Assembly: GCA_030040825.1 (NCBI GenBank)
Contig: JASHSY010000081.1
Coordinates: forward strand, 1 to 13,501
Length of the DNA: 13,501 bases
Direction: 5' to 3'
Origin: Xanthobacteraceae bacterium
Lineage (GTDB): Bacteria; Pseudomonadota; Alphaproteobacteria; Rhizobiales; Xanthobacteraceae
The notes beneath the pieces were generated by a model that was not told the origin of the DNA, ran no database searches, and was given only the letters and a program-made list of their open reading frames with translations. The position numbers and the translations under genes were made by a program. Positions 1 through 9,304 of the stretch are shown piece by piece; position 1 is the stretch's first letter; each line of letters begins with the position of its first letter.

Positions 1-408
1 GCAGACGCGCCATCGCGCCGATGAAGCAGCGGCGGCGCGTCAAGAGGCCGTATATAGTCTTCGGCCATCGGCGTTGTCAACGGTTTGCCGCGCAAACCAC
101 TCAGCTGTGAATCGCTAAAAGGGCGGCAATTTTTGCCGGCTATGGCCGGATATGGGAGGGCCCCGCGCAGAACGTGTATAGCGCGGCGGAGCTCGGCGTT
201 TCCGCTGTTTCACGCCGTACTTGGCCGTACTTGGCCGCACTTGGCCGCACTTGGGCCACATTCCTCGGCCGTTCTTGCTTATTCGCGTCGGGGATGCCGG
301 ATTGCGGGGGATCGCAAGCATCACATAGACGTTTGACCGCGATGGCCGGTAACCCGGGCCGGAGCGGACTCGGATGTGCTCTCGCCTTACTTGCAAAGGC
401 GTCAGCCG
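1..408. other. Non-coding region upstream of the M23 peptidase gene
   Basis: I see no credible gene here. The overlapping short frames on both strands have no recognisable protein features. The stretch holds two short perfect hairpins: GGTTTGC-CGC-GCAAACC at 82-98 and CGGCAA-TTT-TTGCCG at 124-138. It also has a 10-bp tandem repeat at 217-257 and a TTGACC hexamer near 332 without a convincing -10 partner. It probably contains the M23 gene promoter and perhaps the upstream region of a leftward gene outside the window, but neither can be fixed by eye. Confidence 0.6.
217..257. repeat. Four-copy 10-bp tandem repeat (GYACTTGGCC)
   Basis: Copies at 217-226 and 227-236 read GTACTTGGCC, 237-246 reads GCACTTGGCC, and 247-257 reads GCACTTGGGCC with one extra G. 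The period of 10 bp is close to one helical turn, so the copies would lie on one face of the DNA. The repeat lies about 150-190 bases upstream of the M23 peptidase start. It could be a small slippage-derived array or iterated protein-binding sites. The function is unknown. Confidence 0.75.
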
Positions 409-2442
409 ATGCAGTCGCGAGTGCAGGGGACGGTGGTCTTGGACCAAGGAAGGCTGCGCGGCGCAAATCGTAGGTTCGAAGCCGAGGCCATCAGTCTCGG
501 TAACGAGCCGCCGCTCTCGGTCGATGGCGGAACCGGCGGTCTGGTCGACCGTCGCCGGCTGTCCCTGCAATGGTTCAGCGGTACAATTCTGACCGGCCTG
601 TGCGGCGCCGCCCTGATGGGAGGCGCCGTTTATGCATCGCTGGACGGTGAAACCAATTTTGCAACGGCACCGGAGCGCGTCGAGATTGCGCTACGCGGCG
701 CGATCGCTGGCATCAGCGGCCGCTTAAGCGGAATTCACAAGACCGATCGGCTTGCCGCGATCAGCGAACCGAGCGTCGCCCGGCAGATCCTGCGTGTACC
801 GATCAGCTCGAAGATTCGCGATCGCGAAATCATTCGCACACGTTCTTTTGTACGCGTCGCCGGCACGCTCTCCCTCACCGTTTCCGAACTTTCCGCCAAC
901 ATTCCTCCGTACAATCCGCAGAAGCTTTTGACCGACAGCGTCGCCAACACCGACGAAGCGCCGCCGGCGGCCGAACCTGATGCCGAGGTGTCGTTCGTCA
1001 CCTGCGATTTGCTGCCTAGCGCCGGCAAAAGCAAAGTGTCGCCGGGGGTCTGCGACCTCAATTCGTTGCTGCCTAAGGTCAAACCGGCGACGCGACTCTC
1101 GCTGGACGATGTCGTCGCGCGCGTACGCGATGTGGCGAGTAAGCTCGCGCCGACTTCACCCTTCCTCGCCAGTACCGGCGCCAGCCCCGCGTCCGGCCTC
1201 AAGCTCAGTTATGCCGCAGAAGGCGACACCGATCCCTATGTCGGGTTTGAGGCGCGGGTCGTGCCTGAAAACATCACCCTTCGTTCCAAGACCAATGCCG
1301 GCAACGACTGGAGCGAACACGTCGTCACTGTCAAGAAGGGCGAGACGGTCGGCTCCATCCTCCGCGAACTCGGCGCTGCGCCCGATGAGATCAAACAGAT
1401 TCTCGCGGTACTCGGCGCGCGGGCGAAAGAGGGCGGCGTCAAGGACGGGCAGAGACTGCGGGTTCTCACCGCGGTAGCCGGCCTCGGCCACCTGCAGCCG
1501 CTGCGCGTCATTGTTTCCGGCGACAGCGGCATCGAAGCCGCGGTCGCGCTTTCCGACCACGGCACCTACGTGCCGGTCGATATTCGCAACGTCGACGACG
1601 ATACCGTCGAGACCGGCGACGATAATACCGGTGAAGACGACGGCACGGGCGTGCGGCTATATCAAAGCATTTACGAAACTGCGCTTCGCAACAACGTCCC
1701 CACCCCGACCATCGAAGAGCTGGTGCGTATCTTCTCCTACGACGTGGATTTCCAGCGCAAAGTCCAGCCCGGCGATTCGTTCGACGTGTTGTATTCGGAA
1801 GACGAGAACGCCGACGGCAGGAATGAGGTACGCTACGCCTCGCTGACGGTCGGCGGCGAAACCAAGCGCTACTACCATTATCAAACGGCCGACGACGGCC
1901 AGTACGATTATTATGACGAGACCGGCAAGAGCGCGAAAAAATTTCTCGTCCGCAAGCCGGTCGCAATCGGCATCATGCGGTCCGGCTTCGGCGAGCGCAG
2001 CCATCCGCTGTTGCACTACATGAAAATGCATACCGGCGTCGATTGGGCTGCACCGTTCGGCACGCCGATTTTTGCCGCCGGCAACGGCACGATTGAAGAG
2101 ATCGGGCTGAAGGGTGGTTACGGCAAATATGTTCGCATCCGCCATGCCAACGGTTATGAGACCGCCTACGGCCATATGACGGCGTTCGCGCGTGGCCTCG
2201 AGGTCGGCAGCCATGTGCGGCAAGGCCAGATCATTGGCTTTGTCGGCTCCACCGGTCTATCGACCGGCTCGCATGTGCACTTTGAAATTTTGATCAACGA
2301 TCGCTTCGTCGATCCGATGAAAGTCAAGCTGCCGCGTGGGCGCGTGCTTGACGGCGCTACGCTCGCATTGTTCGAAAAGAGCCGCGCACAGCTGGACGCG
2401 CTGATGGCGCATGTTCCCGGCCGCGTCGCCCAAATACGCTGA
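409..2442 (+). CDS. Membrane-anchored M23 peptidoglycan endopeptidase (MepM/Csd3-like)
   Basis: Zinc metallopeptidase of family M23, expected to cut peptide cross-links of periplasmic peptidoglycan during wall growth. A short basic N-terminus is followed by one hydrophobic segment (about 55-77) that would anchor it in the inner membrane. A LysM/OapA-like domain lies near 303-354 (HVVTVKKGETVGSILRELG). A Csd3/ShyA-type second domain spans about 419-500 (starting QSIYETALRNN), and the M23 domain covers about 530-650. All zinc and catalytic residues are present: H541 and D545 in HTGVD, H589 in YGHM, H622 and H624 in SHVHFEI. The enzyme should therefore be active, unlike EnvC/NlpD-type activators. 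I prefer ATG 409, which has AAAGG nine bases upstream. An in-frame GTG at 376, preceded by GGAG, would add 11 residues. The family assignment is firm; the exact bond cleaved is inferred from relatives. Confidence 0.93.
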   Translation: MQSRVQGTVVLDQGRLRGANRRFEAEAISLGNEPPLSVDGGTGGLVDRRRLSLQWFSGTILTGLCGAALMGGAVYASLDGETNFATAPERVEIALRGAIAGISGRLSGIHKTDRLAAISEPSVARQILRVPISSKIRDREIIRTRSFVRVAGTLSLTVSELSANIPPYNPQKLLTDSVANTDEAPPAAEPDAEVSFVTCDLLPSAGKSKVSPGVCDLNSLLPKVKPATRLSLDDVVARVRDVASKLAPTSPFLASTGASPASGLKLSYAAEGDTDPYVGFEARVVPENITLRSKTNAGNDWSEHVVTVKKGETVGSILRELGAAPDEIKQILAVLGARAKEGGVKDGQRLRVLTAVAGLGHLQPLRVIVSGDSGIEAAVALSDHGTYVPVDIRNVDDDTVETGDDNTGEDDGTGVRLYQSIYETALRNNVPTPTIEELVRIFSYDVDFQRKVQPGDSFDVLYSEDENADGRNEVRYASLTVGGETKRYYHYQTADDGQYDYYDETGKSAKKFLVRKPVAIGIMRSGFGERSHPLLHYMKMHTGVDWAAPFGTPIFAAGNGTIEEIGLKGGYGKYVRIRHANGYETAYGHMTAFARGLEVGSHVRQGQIIGFVGSTGLSTGSHVHFEILINDRFVDPMKVKLPRGRVLDGATLALFEKSRAQLDALMAHVPGRVAQIR

Positions 2443-2450
2443 ATATTCCC

Positions 2451-2560
2451 CGTCATCCTGAAGCGCTCGGCGCATAGCGATGAGCCTCGAAGGATGCGGC
2501 CCCGATGCCTCGACCGGCTCATCCTTCGAGGCTCGCTTGCGCTCGTATCTCAGGATGACG
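2451..2560. repeat. REP-like palindrome, family A (CGTCATCCTGA...TCAGGATGACG)
   Basis: A 110-bp imperfect palindrome. The outer arms CGTCATCCTGA (2451) and TCAGGATGACG (to 2560) and the inner arms AGCCTCGAAGGATG (2483-2496) and CATCCTTCGAGGCT (2520-2533) are each complementary. A half copy occurs at 12878-12918, differing from the reverse complement of the right half at 3 of 41 positions. It lies directly after the M23 stop codon and ends 14 bases before the next start codon. It may end or stabilise the M23 transcript. This palindrome type is common between genes in Bradyrhizobium-like genomes. Confidence 0.9.
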
Positions 2561-2574
2561 GACCAGAGGTTTCC

Positions 2575-2940
2575 GTGACTCAAACCGACGCCTATGAACA
2601 CCTTGAGGTGCGTTCGAGCCGACTTTGGGCCGCCTGCCATTTCAGCCTGACATTTCTGGTGCTGCCGCCGCGCATGATTGTCGATCGGATCGGCGTCTCG
2701 ACCAATATCGTGCGATACTGGCTGACGCCGTGGCGGCGCACCGATGAGCATTTGCCGCTCTCGCACATTGCCGAAGTCATCCATGTGCGTGGATTATTCT
2801 GGGACGCGATCAGCGTTGAAAGTTCGGGCGGTCTCAATCCGCTTCGCATCGGCGGTTTGCCGAAGTCGCAGGCGCGCTATTTTGTTGGCCGCCTGCGCGA
2901 ACGGTTGAACGCGCCGGCGGTACAGCGGGCGGCGCGGTAA
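2575..2940 (+). CDS. Small PH-like domain protein, hypothetical
   Basis: A 121-residue protein with no assured function. The alternating hydrophobic pattern, the block HLPLSHIAEVIHVRG, and the end segment (…PLRIGGLPKSQARYFVGRLRERL) resemble bacterial PH-like (DUF304/bPH) proteins, where a beta barrel is capped by a C-terminal helix. There is a semi-hydrophobic stretch near residues 16-32 (LWAACHFSLTFLVLPP) but no clear membrane helix or signal peptide. I chose GTG 2575 because AGAGG lies five bases upstream. An upstream frame extension from 2494 would be encoded by the REP palindrome and is unlikely to be translated. The gene converges on clpB. The fold assignment is a resemblance judged by eye. 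Confidence 0.72.
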   Translation: MTQTDAYEHLEVRSSRLWAACHFSLTFLVLPPRMIVDRIGVSTNIVRYWLTPWRRTDEHLPLSHIAEVIHVRGLFWDAISVESSGGLNPLRIGGLPKSQARYFVGRLRERLNAPAVQRAAR

Positions 2941-2947
2941 CTCCGCA

Positions 2948-2997
2948 CTGTCATCCCTCAAGACTTGGCGCAACGCGCCGAGCACCCAGGGTGACGG
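2948..2997. terminator. Hairpin between convergent genes, REP-like, possible bidirectional terminator
   Basis: The outer arms GTCATCCCT (2950-2958) and AGGGTGAC (2988-2995) are complementary apart from one bulged base. Inside them is a perfect hairpin, GGCGC-AAC-GCGCC, at 2967-2979. It fills the short gap between the stop codons of the PH-like gene (plus) and clpB (minus). Neither strand has a T run, so it is not a classical intrinsic terminator, but the position suits transcript-end protection or termination in both directions. Confidence 0.55.
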
Positions 2998-2999
2998 AA

Positions 3000-5597
<2,598 letters not shown>

Positions 5598-5683
5598 ATC
5601 CTTCCCTCGGCCTATCCCAAACGCCCTTTGTGGCGCGATCGGGACATCGTCATTGGGTTGTATCCGGTATCCCGGCGGCCTTC

Positions 5684-5697
5684 CTGATCCAGATCAA
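5684..5697 (-). promoter_or_regulatory. Candidate FNR/FixK-type box upstream of clpB
   Basis: The minus strand reads TTGATCTGGATCAG, which matches the FNR/FixK/Anr dyad TTGAT-N4-ATCAA except for the last base. Its centre is about 93 bases upstream of the clpB start. A possible -10 element, GATACA, lies at 5664-5659 on the same strand, so the box would sit roughly 38-42 bases before the start of transcription, the usual place for FNR-family activation. The sequence match is seen directly; regulation of clpB by low oxygen is inferred. Confidence 0.5.
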
Positions 5698-5774
5698 CCC
5701 GGATTCGGTCATCCGCCAAGTTAGCGGACCCCGAAGGCGTCCGCGCCCGAAATATGGGAATAAAATCGACTGAC

Positions 5775-5797
5775 GGAAGGGCTATCGGCCCCCTTCC
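5775..5797 (-). terminator. Weak hairpin after the DsbA-like gene
   Basis: On the minus strand, GGAA and GGGC arms pair with GCCC and TTCC around a CGATA-type loop, with two unpaired G bases. A T-rich run (GATTTTATT) follows about eight bases later. It lies about 30 bases after the stop of the DsbA-like gene and before the clpB regulatory region. It could end the Cys-rich/dsbA transcript, but the offset T run makes this a weak prediction. Confidence 0.35.
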
Positions 5798-5827
5798 CCA
5801 ATCCTCGTGCGGCATTTTTTATGACGT

Positions 5828-6667
5828 CTAATTAACGCTGTGCGCGCGGACCGCCGCGATCCGCTCCTTCAGAGCAGTGAGGCCAACCGCCCCGACAATG
5901 ACTTTGTCGCCGATGACATAACTTGGCGTGCCACTAATACCGAGCGCCGCTGCAAGCTTGCCGCCTTCGCCAATAGTGACGCCAACCTCATCAGTTGCCT
6001 CGTCCCGCTCGAGGCGGGTCAGGTCGAGACCCTGGTCCTTGGCCGCTTCGAGCGCCCGTTCCTTGCTGGCATGGCCGGGACCGCCAAGCAATTCCTGATG
6101 AAACGCCAGGTATTTTTGTCCCTGCGGATACTGCATGCGCACCGCAATGGCCACACGCGCGGCTTCCACCGAGCCCGGGCCCAAAATCGGAAGTTCCTTG
6201 AGCACAACCTTGAGGTTTGGGTCATTCTTGATCAAGGTCAACATATCGGGGAGCGCCCGTTTGCAGAAGCCGCAGCTATAGTCGAAAAACTCGACCAGCG
6301 TGACGTCGCCGTTCGGATTGCCAAGCGTGACCTGATGCGGCGACGAGAACAAGGTCTGCGCATTGCTGGCCACCGCTGCACTGTGATCGGCGACTTTTGC
6401 ATTGCTCCCCGGCGCAGCGGCACTGTTGTCCGCGCTCTTGTTCACCACCGGGCGTCGCTTCAGCACGCTCGCCATGATCTCGCCGACCGCCTCCGGGTGC
6501 TTGACCAGATAATCTTTGGCGATCTGACCGACCTCGTCGGGATGGGCAGCAAGGTAGTCTTTGACGATTCCCTCGATTGCGTCGCGCGCGTCCTGCGCCC
6601 GCCCTGCCGACGGCGCCACCAGCGTCAATGCGGCGGCCATGCCGACGCCCACAATCGCAGCTTTCAT
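5828..6667 (-). CDS. Secreted DsbA/ScsC-like thiol-disulfide oxidoreductase
   Basis: A 279-residue periplasmic thioredoxin-fold protein. The signal peptide is MKAAIVGVGMAAALTLVAPS, followed by AGRA, with probable cleavage before QD. A helical N-terminal part (about 27-75) repeats the pattern KDYLxxHPxxVG twice, as in ScsC/Com1-type DsbA relatives, where this region mediates oligomerisation. The active site is CGFC at 132-135, after VEFFDY. The cis-proline loop GTPSYVIG lies in the last quarter. These residues support oxidation or isomerisation of disulfides in exported proteins. ATG 6667 has GGAG eight bases upstream. An alternative in-frame ATG at 6697 overlaps the stop of the preceding gene (TAATG) and would add ten residues. 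The start lies 29 bases after the Cys-rich propeller gene, which suggests cotranscription and a possible client relation. Direction of catalysis cannot be told from sequence. Confidence 0.92.
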   Translation of the reverse strand: MKAAIVGVGMAAALTLVAPSAGRAQDARDAIEGIVKDYLAAHPDEVGQIAKDYLVKHPEAVGEIMASVLKRRPVVNKSADNSAAAPGSNAKVADHSAAVASNAQTLFSSPHQVTLGNPNGDVTLVEFFDYSCGFCKRALPDMLTLIKNDPNLKVVLKELPILGPGSVEAARVAIAVRMQYPQGQKYLAFHQELLGGPGHASKERALEAAKDQGLDLTRLERDEATDEVGVTIGEGGKLAAALGISGTPSYVIGDKVIVGAVGLTALKERIAAVRAHSVN

Positions 6668-6696
6668 TTTGCTGTCTCCGTCTCGTCCATTTTGCA

Positions 6697-9297
6697 TTAT
6701 CGGATACCCGGCGGTGGAGCGCCGCGCGGCGGCAGGCCAGGCAGCCTTCTCGTTCGAGGCGGCGGCACGAGCGGATGGCGCGACCCGCGAGGAACAATGG
6801 CCGGCGGCGGCGGCACGCCGCCACTGATACAGTTGCCGTTGGCGTCGAGCGCCAGCCCGGGCGCGCATGGACCGGAAGGCGAAGCAACCGGCGTGCAGGC
6901 TCCACTGGGGTCGCGGAATTCGCCTTTGGGGCATGGCTGCTGCCCGCCGGTGCAGGACATGCCGTCATCGCTGATGAAACGGTTGTTGCAGCAATTGCCG
7001 TCCGGCATCCGGGTATAGCCCGGCGCACATGCCGGCGCCGGCGATATCGGCGTCAACACCGGGCAATGGCCGCGGTCGGTCGCGCTGACCGGACCGGGAC
7101 AGCAGGCGCCGCCGCTCGTTACATTCGCTGCCGCGCAACATTTTCCGTCACCGGTTGGAATAAGGCCGGAGCTACAGCAGTGCGGACCGACCGGGATGAG
7201 AATAGGCGGCTGACATTGCGCCTTGTTTGGCCCGCTCGGGACCTGTCCCTTGGGACAGCACGTGCCGGTCGAGGTCATCTGGCTTGCCAGGCAGCAGGAA
7301 TTGCCGGAGGTCACGTAGCCCTTGCCGCAGCAGGGCGATCCGGCCGTACATATCGGCGTCTTCGGTGGGGTGTTTGACGGCTGACACTGGCCGTTCACGA
7401 CTTGGCCGCTGCAGCAAGCCTTGGCGCCGCCGGAGCCGGTATAAACCTGACCGTTGTTGCAGCAGAAGTTGCTCGGACCAATAGCCGTCTGTCCCGCGGG
7501 ACAACTTGAGTTCGAGCATGCGGCGTTGGCGGCGATCGAATTCACTGTGCAGCATTTGCCGTTGATCAGCACGTTTGGCCGCGGACATTGTCCACAAGCG
7601 CCGGTCGTGACATTGCGGGCCTGATTGGGCGGACAATTGTTGTTCGGCGGTGGTGGTGGCGGCGTTCCGGGTTGGCCAGGTGGCGGTCCGGCTCCAGGCG
7701 GTCCGGCGTGCCGGCCAGGGGGCCCGCCCGGCGTGGTCGGATAGATTTGTATGTGCGGCGGCGGCAGCGGCGGACATTTGCGCGCAATTGCAATATCGCC
7801 CAGATGTCCGCGCGCGCCGTCTTCATCGAAACGATCGTCGTAATCAATGAAATACGAAGCAAGCGGTGGTTCGTCGTTGCGGCGCACGCGCCAGGTCCCG
7901 TTGCCTTGCAATCCGTCCACATCGAGCGGGCCGGTCTTGGTCAGCCGTGCGACGAGCGCGCGATCGGCCGCGTCGCGCAAATCTTCGCCGGTCGACCACA
8001 TGAAGCCGTCGCACAAAGCCGGCACCAGATCGCCCTTCGCGTCGTAACGATAGCCGATCGCGATGCCGCCGTTGCTGTTGCGCAGATCGCGCGGAAAGCC
8101 GATCGCATATTCGTCGGGCGTCGGCTGCCAAATACGCCGGCCGTCCGCCATCGTTCCGGCAATGGCGTAGCGCAGCACGCGGCCGGTCGCCGGAACCGCG
8201 AGCGCCTCGAAATCAAAAGCGCCCGTCGGCGCCGGCCGCTCGGCAAGAAACATCCGGCCCTGCTCGTCGAAAGCTATTTTCGAAATTTCGGTCGGCCCGG
8301 CCGCCGGCGGCACCGCCAGCTCAATCACCGCATCGCTGCCGAACGAACCGTCGGCACTCAGCCCGACCGACCAGACCTGCAAGCCGTCGGCGACCGCGTA
8401 ATAAAGCCGATGCTGATGAACGGCGAGCCCGAAGACGCGGCGAGCAGCCGCCGCGTAATTCCAGGTGTTCGGATCGGTGCTGTCAAATTGCGCTCGGGTG
8501 ATATCGAGCGGCACTTGCGACGTCCACGGCACGGGCGGCAAACCTTGCGCCGAACGCCCGGCGTCGCCGTGGTCGTAGCGGCCGAGTTCGCGACCGTCCA
8601 TATCGAAGCGATGAATAAAGCCGGTCTCGCGATCGGCCACGAACAGCGATTGTGAAACCGGATCGAAGGCCAGACCCCCGAGCGCTGCACCGGAATTAAC
8701 GCGACCGTCAAGCGTGACATCGGCGAACAAACTGACCGCGCCGGTCACGCCGTCGATTTTCCAGATCGTCCCTGGACCGCCCTTGGATCCCCAAAGGCCG
8801 GGCATGAAGGTCGCGTTCGGCGTACCGGTTTTGATATGCCGCGGCTGGCCGTCGGATGCGGGCGCGACAATCGGCAGTCCGTAAGCCGACGTTGCCGCAA
8901 CGTAGATATTGGGCGGCGTGCGATCGTCCAGCGCCACACCGAATACCTGTCCGATCACCGCCGCCGGGAAACTATAGGGCTTAAGTGCGCCGACGAACTG
9001 CGCCACCGGCGGTCCGCCCATGTGCTGCAAATCGACGATACGCAGCGATGGTCCGTTCAGATTGATAAACGTGGTCAGGCCGGGATCGGCGCCGGGCGCG
9101 ATCTCGATCGGCGGCAACGCCCCTGAAAAGCCGGTCACCGCGGCATTGCCAAGCACGACAACCGGATTGGGAAACTGCTGGGCATTCGCACCGGTGGACA
9201 GGGCGACGCCCGCGCAGACAGCAACCGCAAACCAAAACTGATTTCCGCGCCGCGGCCAGCGCCAATGTCGCCGATGGTTTTTGCGCGCAACCGCCAT
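6697..9297 (-). CDS. Secreted propeller protein with proline-rich stalk and cysteine-rich C-terminal repeats
   Basis: An 866-residue exported protein of unknown function. A long basic leader and a hydrophobic segment (about 23-40, FAVAVCAGVALSTGANAQ) form a signal peptide. A PRRGNQFWF stretch is only vaguely Tat-like. Residues about 45-505 look like an NHL/SMP-30-type beta-propeller, with repeated patterns such as GLAFDPVSQSLFVADRETG and KIAFDEQGRMFLAERP. A proline/glycine-rich linker follows (about 507-550). Residues about 553-822 hold 35 cysteines, with ten vicinal CC pairs often 10-14 residues apart (CCGKGYVTSGNSCC, CCLASQMTSTGTCC). The end is a proline/arginine-rich tail. The start at 9297 is seven bases after the stop of the upstream Cys-rich gene, with little Shine-Dalgarno signal, so translation may be coupled. 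The dense CC pairs recall granulin-like knots, but spacing differs. The propeller call is by eye. Confidence 0.82.
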   Translation of the reverse strand: MAVARKNHRRHWRWPRRGNQFWFAVAVCAGVALSTGANAQQFPNPVVVLGNAAVTGFSGALPPIEIAPGADPGLTTFINLNGPSLRIVDLQHMGGPPVAQFVGALKPYSFPAAVIGQVFGVALDDRTPPNIYVAATSAYGLPIVAPASDGQPRHIKTGTPNATFMPGLWGSKGGPGTIWKIDGVTGAVSLFADVTLDGRVNSGAALGGLAFDPVSQSLFVADRETGFIHRFDMDGRELGRYDHGDAGRSAQGLPPVPWTSQVPLDITRAQFDSTDPNTWNYAAAARRVFGLAVHQHRLYYAVADGLQVWSVGLSADGSFGSDAVIELAVPPAAGPTEISKIAFDEQGRMFLAERPAPTGAFDFEALAVPATGRVLRYAIAGTMADGRRIWQPTPDEYAIGFPRDLRNSNGGIAIGYRYDAKGDLVPALCDGFMWSTGEDLRDAADRALVARLTKTGPLDVDGLQGNGTWRVRRNDEPPLASYFIDYDDRFDEDGARGHLGDIAIARKCPPLPPPHIQIYPTTPGGPPGRHAGPPGAGPPPGQPGTPPPPPPNNNCPPNQARNVTTGACGQCPRPNVLINGKCCTVNSIAANAACSNSSCPAGQTAIGPSNFCCNNGQVYTGSGGAKACCSGQVVNGQCQPSNTPPKTPICTAGSPCCGKGYVTSGNSCCLASQMTSTGTCCPKGQVPSGPNKAQCQPPILIPVGPHCCSSGLIPTGDGKCCAAANVTSGGACCPGPVSATDRGHCPVLTPISPAPACAPGYTRMPDGNCCNNRFISDDGMSCTGGQQPCPKGEFRDPSGACTPVASPSGPCAPGLALDANGNCISGGVPPPPAIVPRGSRHPLVPPPRTRRLPGLPPRGAPPPGIR

Positions 9298-9304
9298 CGC
9301 GCGC

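Noticed and set aside
2494..2574. N-terminal extension of the PH-like gene
   Set aside because: These codons lie within the REP palindrome. The GTG at 2575 has a well-placed ribosome site.
5613..5760. Heat-shock RpoH promoter or CIRCE element for clpB
   Set aside because: A CTTG occurs near 5717-5720 on the minus strand but no matching -10 follows at the right spacing, and no TTAGCACTC/GAGTGCTAA dyad is present.
5612..5815. 67-codon frame between the DsbA-like gene and clpB
   Set aside because: It covers the candidate FNR/FixK box and promoter region. There is no ribosome site and the peptide looks random.
6668..6934. Longer N-terminus of the DsbA-like gene extending into the propeller gene
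   Set aside because: The extension would overlap 230 bases of a real gene and place the clean signal peptide in the middle of the protein.
5840..7018. 392-codon open frame on the plus strand opposite the DsbA-like and propeller genes
   Set aside because: It spans two genes read from the other strand, has no recognisable domain, and the CGFC and cysteine-array proteins on the minus strand are clearly real.
7588..8655. 355-codon Arg-rich open frame opposite the propeller domain
   Set aside because: Arg/Ala-rich composition is typical of an antisense shadow. There is no ribosome site or motif.
9225..9297. Twin-arginine signal for the propeller protein
   Set aside because: PRRGNQFWF has two arginines but lacks the consensus S/T before and F-L-K after. 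An ordinary Sec signal with a long basic region is at least as likely, and disulfide-rich clients usually fold after export.
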